A DNA stretch of 30,485 nt from a virus, in IMG/VR virus record IMGVR_UViG_3300038457_000126, positions 1 to 30,485 of that record; one strand, written 5' to 3'. The notes beneath the pieces were generated by a model that was not told the origin of the DNA, did not search any database, and worked only from the letters and a program-made list of their open reading frames with translations. Positions 28,760 through 30,485 of the stretch are shown here, piece after piece (position 1 is the stretch's first letter; the number at the start of each line of letters is the position of its first letter). The translations under genes and the position numbers were made by a program.

Positions 28760-29116
28760 ATGGCCGCTGACCCCGCAATGATGCAGCAGATGCTGGTGCA
28801 GCAACTCCAGCAAGGACCCCAAGGCGGAAGCTTTGGCGGCGGCGCGGCAGGTCCGCAGATGCAAGGGAGCATCAACCCGATGAACGCGGCGGCGAACCTC
28901 GTGCAAAAGGCGATGTTGGTGAAAGCGCTCCAAAATTCGCAGCAGGGACAGGCGCAGCAGCAGTTCACTGCGAACCAGCCTGCGATGCAGGCCCAGATGG
29001 CGAACGATCCCACGATGCAAGCGCTCCAGCAGTCCCCGCAGCTGGATCCGAACGTCCTGGCGCAACTGCAACAGCAGCCCCCGATTGCGCCGCCGGGAGG
29101 AGGTCCGACGCAATGA
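28760..29116 (+). CDS. Gln/Ala-rich virion-associated protein
   Basis: The 118 residues are rich in Gln, Ala, Met and Pro, with a Gly-rich turn (GGSFGGGAAG) near residue 25. A helix NAAANLVQKAMLVKALQNSQQGQAQQQ follows, and then a PPIAPPGGG end. Its composition is like the small Q/A-rich proteins that precede ejection proteins in podovirus operons. It overlaps the next gene by 4 nt. It may be a small ejection protein or an internal head component. Confidence 0.5.
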   Translation: MAADPAMMQQMLVQQLQQGPQGGSFGGGAAGPQMQGSINPMNAAANLVQKAMLVKALQNSQQGQAQQQFTANQPAMQAQMANDPTMQALQQSPQLDPNVLAQLQQQPPIAPPGGGPTQ

Positions 29117-30485
29117 GCACGCCCGCGAATCAGCTGCCACCGTTCCCGCAGATCGACACCGCCAAACAGCCGGACTGGCTCGACATGGCGCGAAAACAGC
29201 AGATCGCGCAAATGCTGATGAGCTCGCTGCAGCAAGCGAATCAGACGCCGGATAACTGGAACTCGATGAAGGTCGTCCCGCGGCGCGGCGCGCTTCAGAA
29301 CGTCTCCGTGCTCGCGGATGCGCTGATGGCGGGGAAAGCGAATCAGAGCGCGCTGCAGGCGCAACAGAACTATTACGCGCCGAAGCCGTCTGCTTCGACG
29401 CCCGATCCGGCCGCGACGCAAGGCGACTCCGGTCAAACTTTCAACGGTCCCACGGGTGGCATCAACGTGCCTGGACAGGCGCCCCAGACGTCGGGGCTTG
29501 TGCAGACGCCGGCCGCCGCGGCTCCCGCGCCTCAAGCCACTCGCAATCCTTTGGTGCCTCCTGGCATGACGCCGGCGAGCGCGCAGCAAATGTTCAACGC
29601 TCTGGGCCCCGAGGCTTACGCGAAGAACTTTCTGGTCGGCACGCCCGAGTGGCAGAACGCGCTGCGAGCGAACAATGGCGATCCGAATGCCGCGATGGCG
29701 CAGTTGCACGCCGAGGCGACCAAGAAGGGCGCGATCGATATGCGTGCCGGCGGCTCCGTGGCGATTCCGGATACCTCCGCGCCTGGCGGCTATCGCATGG
29801 TGCGGTCGCCCAATCTCGGCGTAGGGCAGGAAGCGATCTACGACAATTCGGGGAACGTCGTCGGCGTCCGCAATATCGACGGCGCCGTAGCGGCGGGCGC
29901 AGCAACCAAGGGAGCCGACACTGCGGCGGAGGTGGCGAACACGCCTCGCATGGTGCCGATGGGTGGCGGCTCCGAGCGACTCATGTACCCGGGCGATCCC
30001 AACGGTCCTGGGGTGCCACCGGCACTACGCCAGCCGGGAATGCAAGGCGCCGCGCCCCCGACGGCCAACGCGCCGCGACCGTCTGCAAACGCCGCTCCTG
30101 CAGCTGGGCCGAATGCTTCGGCGCCGGCCGCCCTGCCGCAGAAAGATTCGAGCGGCATCTTGAGCAACAACCTGTGGTCCGACATTCCGAAGATGCAGAT
30201 CCCCTCGACGCCGGGGCAGACCACGAACGCGTATCAGCAAAAGATCATCGATTCGGCGGCCGCGAAGCACCAGGAGCTCGTCAACAAGTTCGGCGATCAA
30301 TCAGCCGCTGGCGTGCAGCAGCTCGAGTACCTGACTGCGGCCGAGAAGTCGCTGCCCAATGCCGAAGTGGGTCCGATGTCCGAATGGCTCACGCACAACC
30401 GTGGCGTGCTGGTGCAGCAGTTCCCGCAACTCGCCGGCGCGCTCGGCGGGGACAAGGTAACGCCCACCCTCGAGCTGAACAAGCA
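29113..30485 (+). CDS. Virion/DNA-ejection-like protein, N-terminal part (continues at base 128, ends 494)
   Basis: This frame is open to the end of the window and continues at base 128 of the start, giving 579 residues in all. The N-terminus is helical (DMARKQQIAQMLMSSLQQANQ), with LQNVSVLADALMAGKANQSAL (about 58-78). A Pro/Ala/Thr-rich linker follows (about 90-145). A compact part resembles FNALGPEAYAKNFLVGTPEWQNALRANNGD (about 157-187), and a second Pro/Ala-rich linker precedes the helical C-terminus. There is no enzyme motif. Composition and position suggest an internal virion or ejection protein of a short-tailed phage. Its start is coupled by ATGA. Confidence 0.65.
   Translation, partial: MSTPANQLPPFPQIDTAKQPDWLDMARKQQIAQMLMSSLQQANQTPDNWNSMKVVPRRGALQNVSVLADALMAGKANQSALQAQQNYYAPKPSASTPDPAATQGDSGQTFNGPTGGINVPGQAPQTSGLVQTPAAAAPAPQATRNPLVPPGMTPASAQQMFNALGPEAYAKNFLVGTPEWQNALRANNGDPNAAMAQLHAEATKKGAIDMRAGGSVAIPDTSAPGGYRMVRSPNLGVGQEAIYDNSGNVVGVRNIDGAVAAGAATKGADTAAEVANTPRMVPMGGGSERLMYPGDPNGPGVPPALRQPGMQGAAPPTANAPRPSANAAPAAGPNASAPAALPQKDSSGILSNNLWSDIPKMQIPSTPGQTTNAYQQKIIDSAAAKHQELVNKFGDQSAAGVQQLEYLTAAEKSLPNAEVGPMSEWLTHNRGVLVQQFPQLAGALGGDKVTPTLELNK
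30359..30485. repeat. Terminal direct repeat, copy 2 (circle overlap)
   Basis: It is identical to bases 1-127. The coding frame of the virion gene starting at 29113 passes through it into the start of the window at the correct phase. Confidence 0.95.

Noticed and set aside
28702-29709. Minus-strand open frame of 335 codons opposite the Q/A-rich and ejection genes
   Set aside because: The Cys/Ser/Arg-rich sequence is what the reverse of Gln/Ala codons gives; the plus-strand genes are coupled and continuous.
1-30485. CRISPR array, tRNA or rRNA genes, relaxase or conjugation genes, insertion sequences
   Set aside because: I saw no regular spaced repeats with spacers, no cloverleaf with a T-loop, no relaxase motif and no transposase; the two recombinases are not of the insertion-sequence type as far as their motifs show.

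Overview
The window is a closed circle read with a short overlap. Bases 1-127 recur exactly at 30359-30485, and one gene reads through the join without interruption (29113 to 30485, then on to 494). The true molecule is therefore about 30,358 bp. DNA is GC-rich, genes are packed head to tail with many 1-, 4- and 8-nt start/stop overlaps, and all but one of the genes lie on the + strand. Gene families (RepA with iterons, ParA, HigBA, podovirus-like virion proteins, Q-like late regulators) point to a phage-plasmid-type element of a GC-rich pseudomonadote, probably beta- or gammaproteobacterial. The host assignment is inference.

Layout. (1) 28470-6359, through the circle join: a virion block with a Q/A-rich protein, three large DNA-ejection/internal-virion-like proteins, a SAM methyltransferase, a PAPS-reductase-like PP-loop protein and a scaffold-like protein. 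(2) 6399-10443: two Q-like late regulators, the only minus-strand gene (a four-helix membrane protein), a serine recombinase bracketed by a 45-bp imperfect repeat, a GNAT-like protein, a sulfotransferase-like protein and a small unknown. (3) 10483-13366: plasmid core with RepA, an iteron origin, ParA, a ribbon-helix-helix partner and a HEPN (AbiU2-like) protein. (4) 13465-15678: an accessory operon behind a promoter with twin palindromes, carrying HigBA and small unknown genes. (5) 15760-18752: a small-terminase-like gene, 665 bp of structured non-coding DNA, and a very large tyrosine recombinase. (6) 18801-21872: a second small ribbon-helix-helix gene, then a tandem series of short helical paralogues joined by nearly identical 8-nt overlaps. 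(7) 21900-28470: a nuclease-like protein, a terminator, and a phage-type replication block (DUF1376, SF2 helicase, zinc/TOPRIM primase) followed by small DNA-binding proteins.

How it works together. The element can replicate as a plasmid (RepA/iterons, ParA/RHH, HigBA addiction) and also carries a phage-type replication set. It has genes for a small terminase, a scaffold and ejection proteins. I find no large terminase, portal, major capsid, tail or lysis gene, and no unassigned space big enough for them. It is either a defective phage-plasmid or a satellite that borrows a helper's capsid. Main points for a second look: this missing set, the tandem paralogue array, a family of GGTACRTACC sites, and 11-bp phased GATC repeats next to the phage replication genes.
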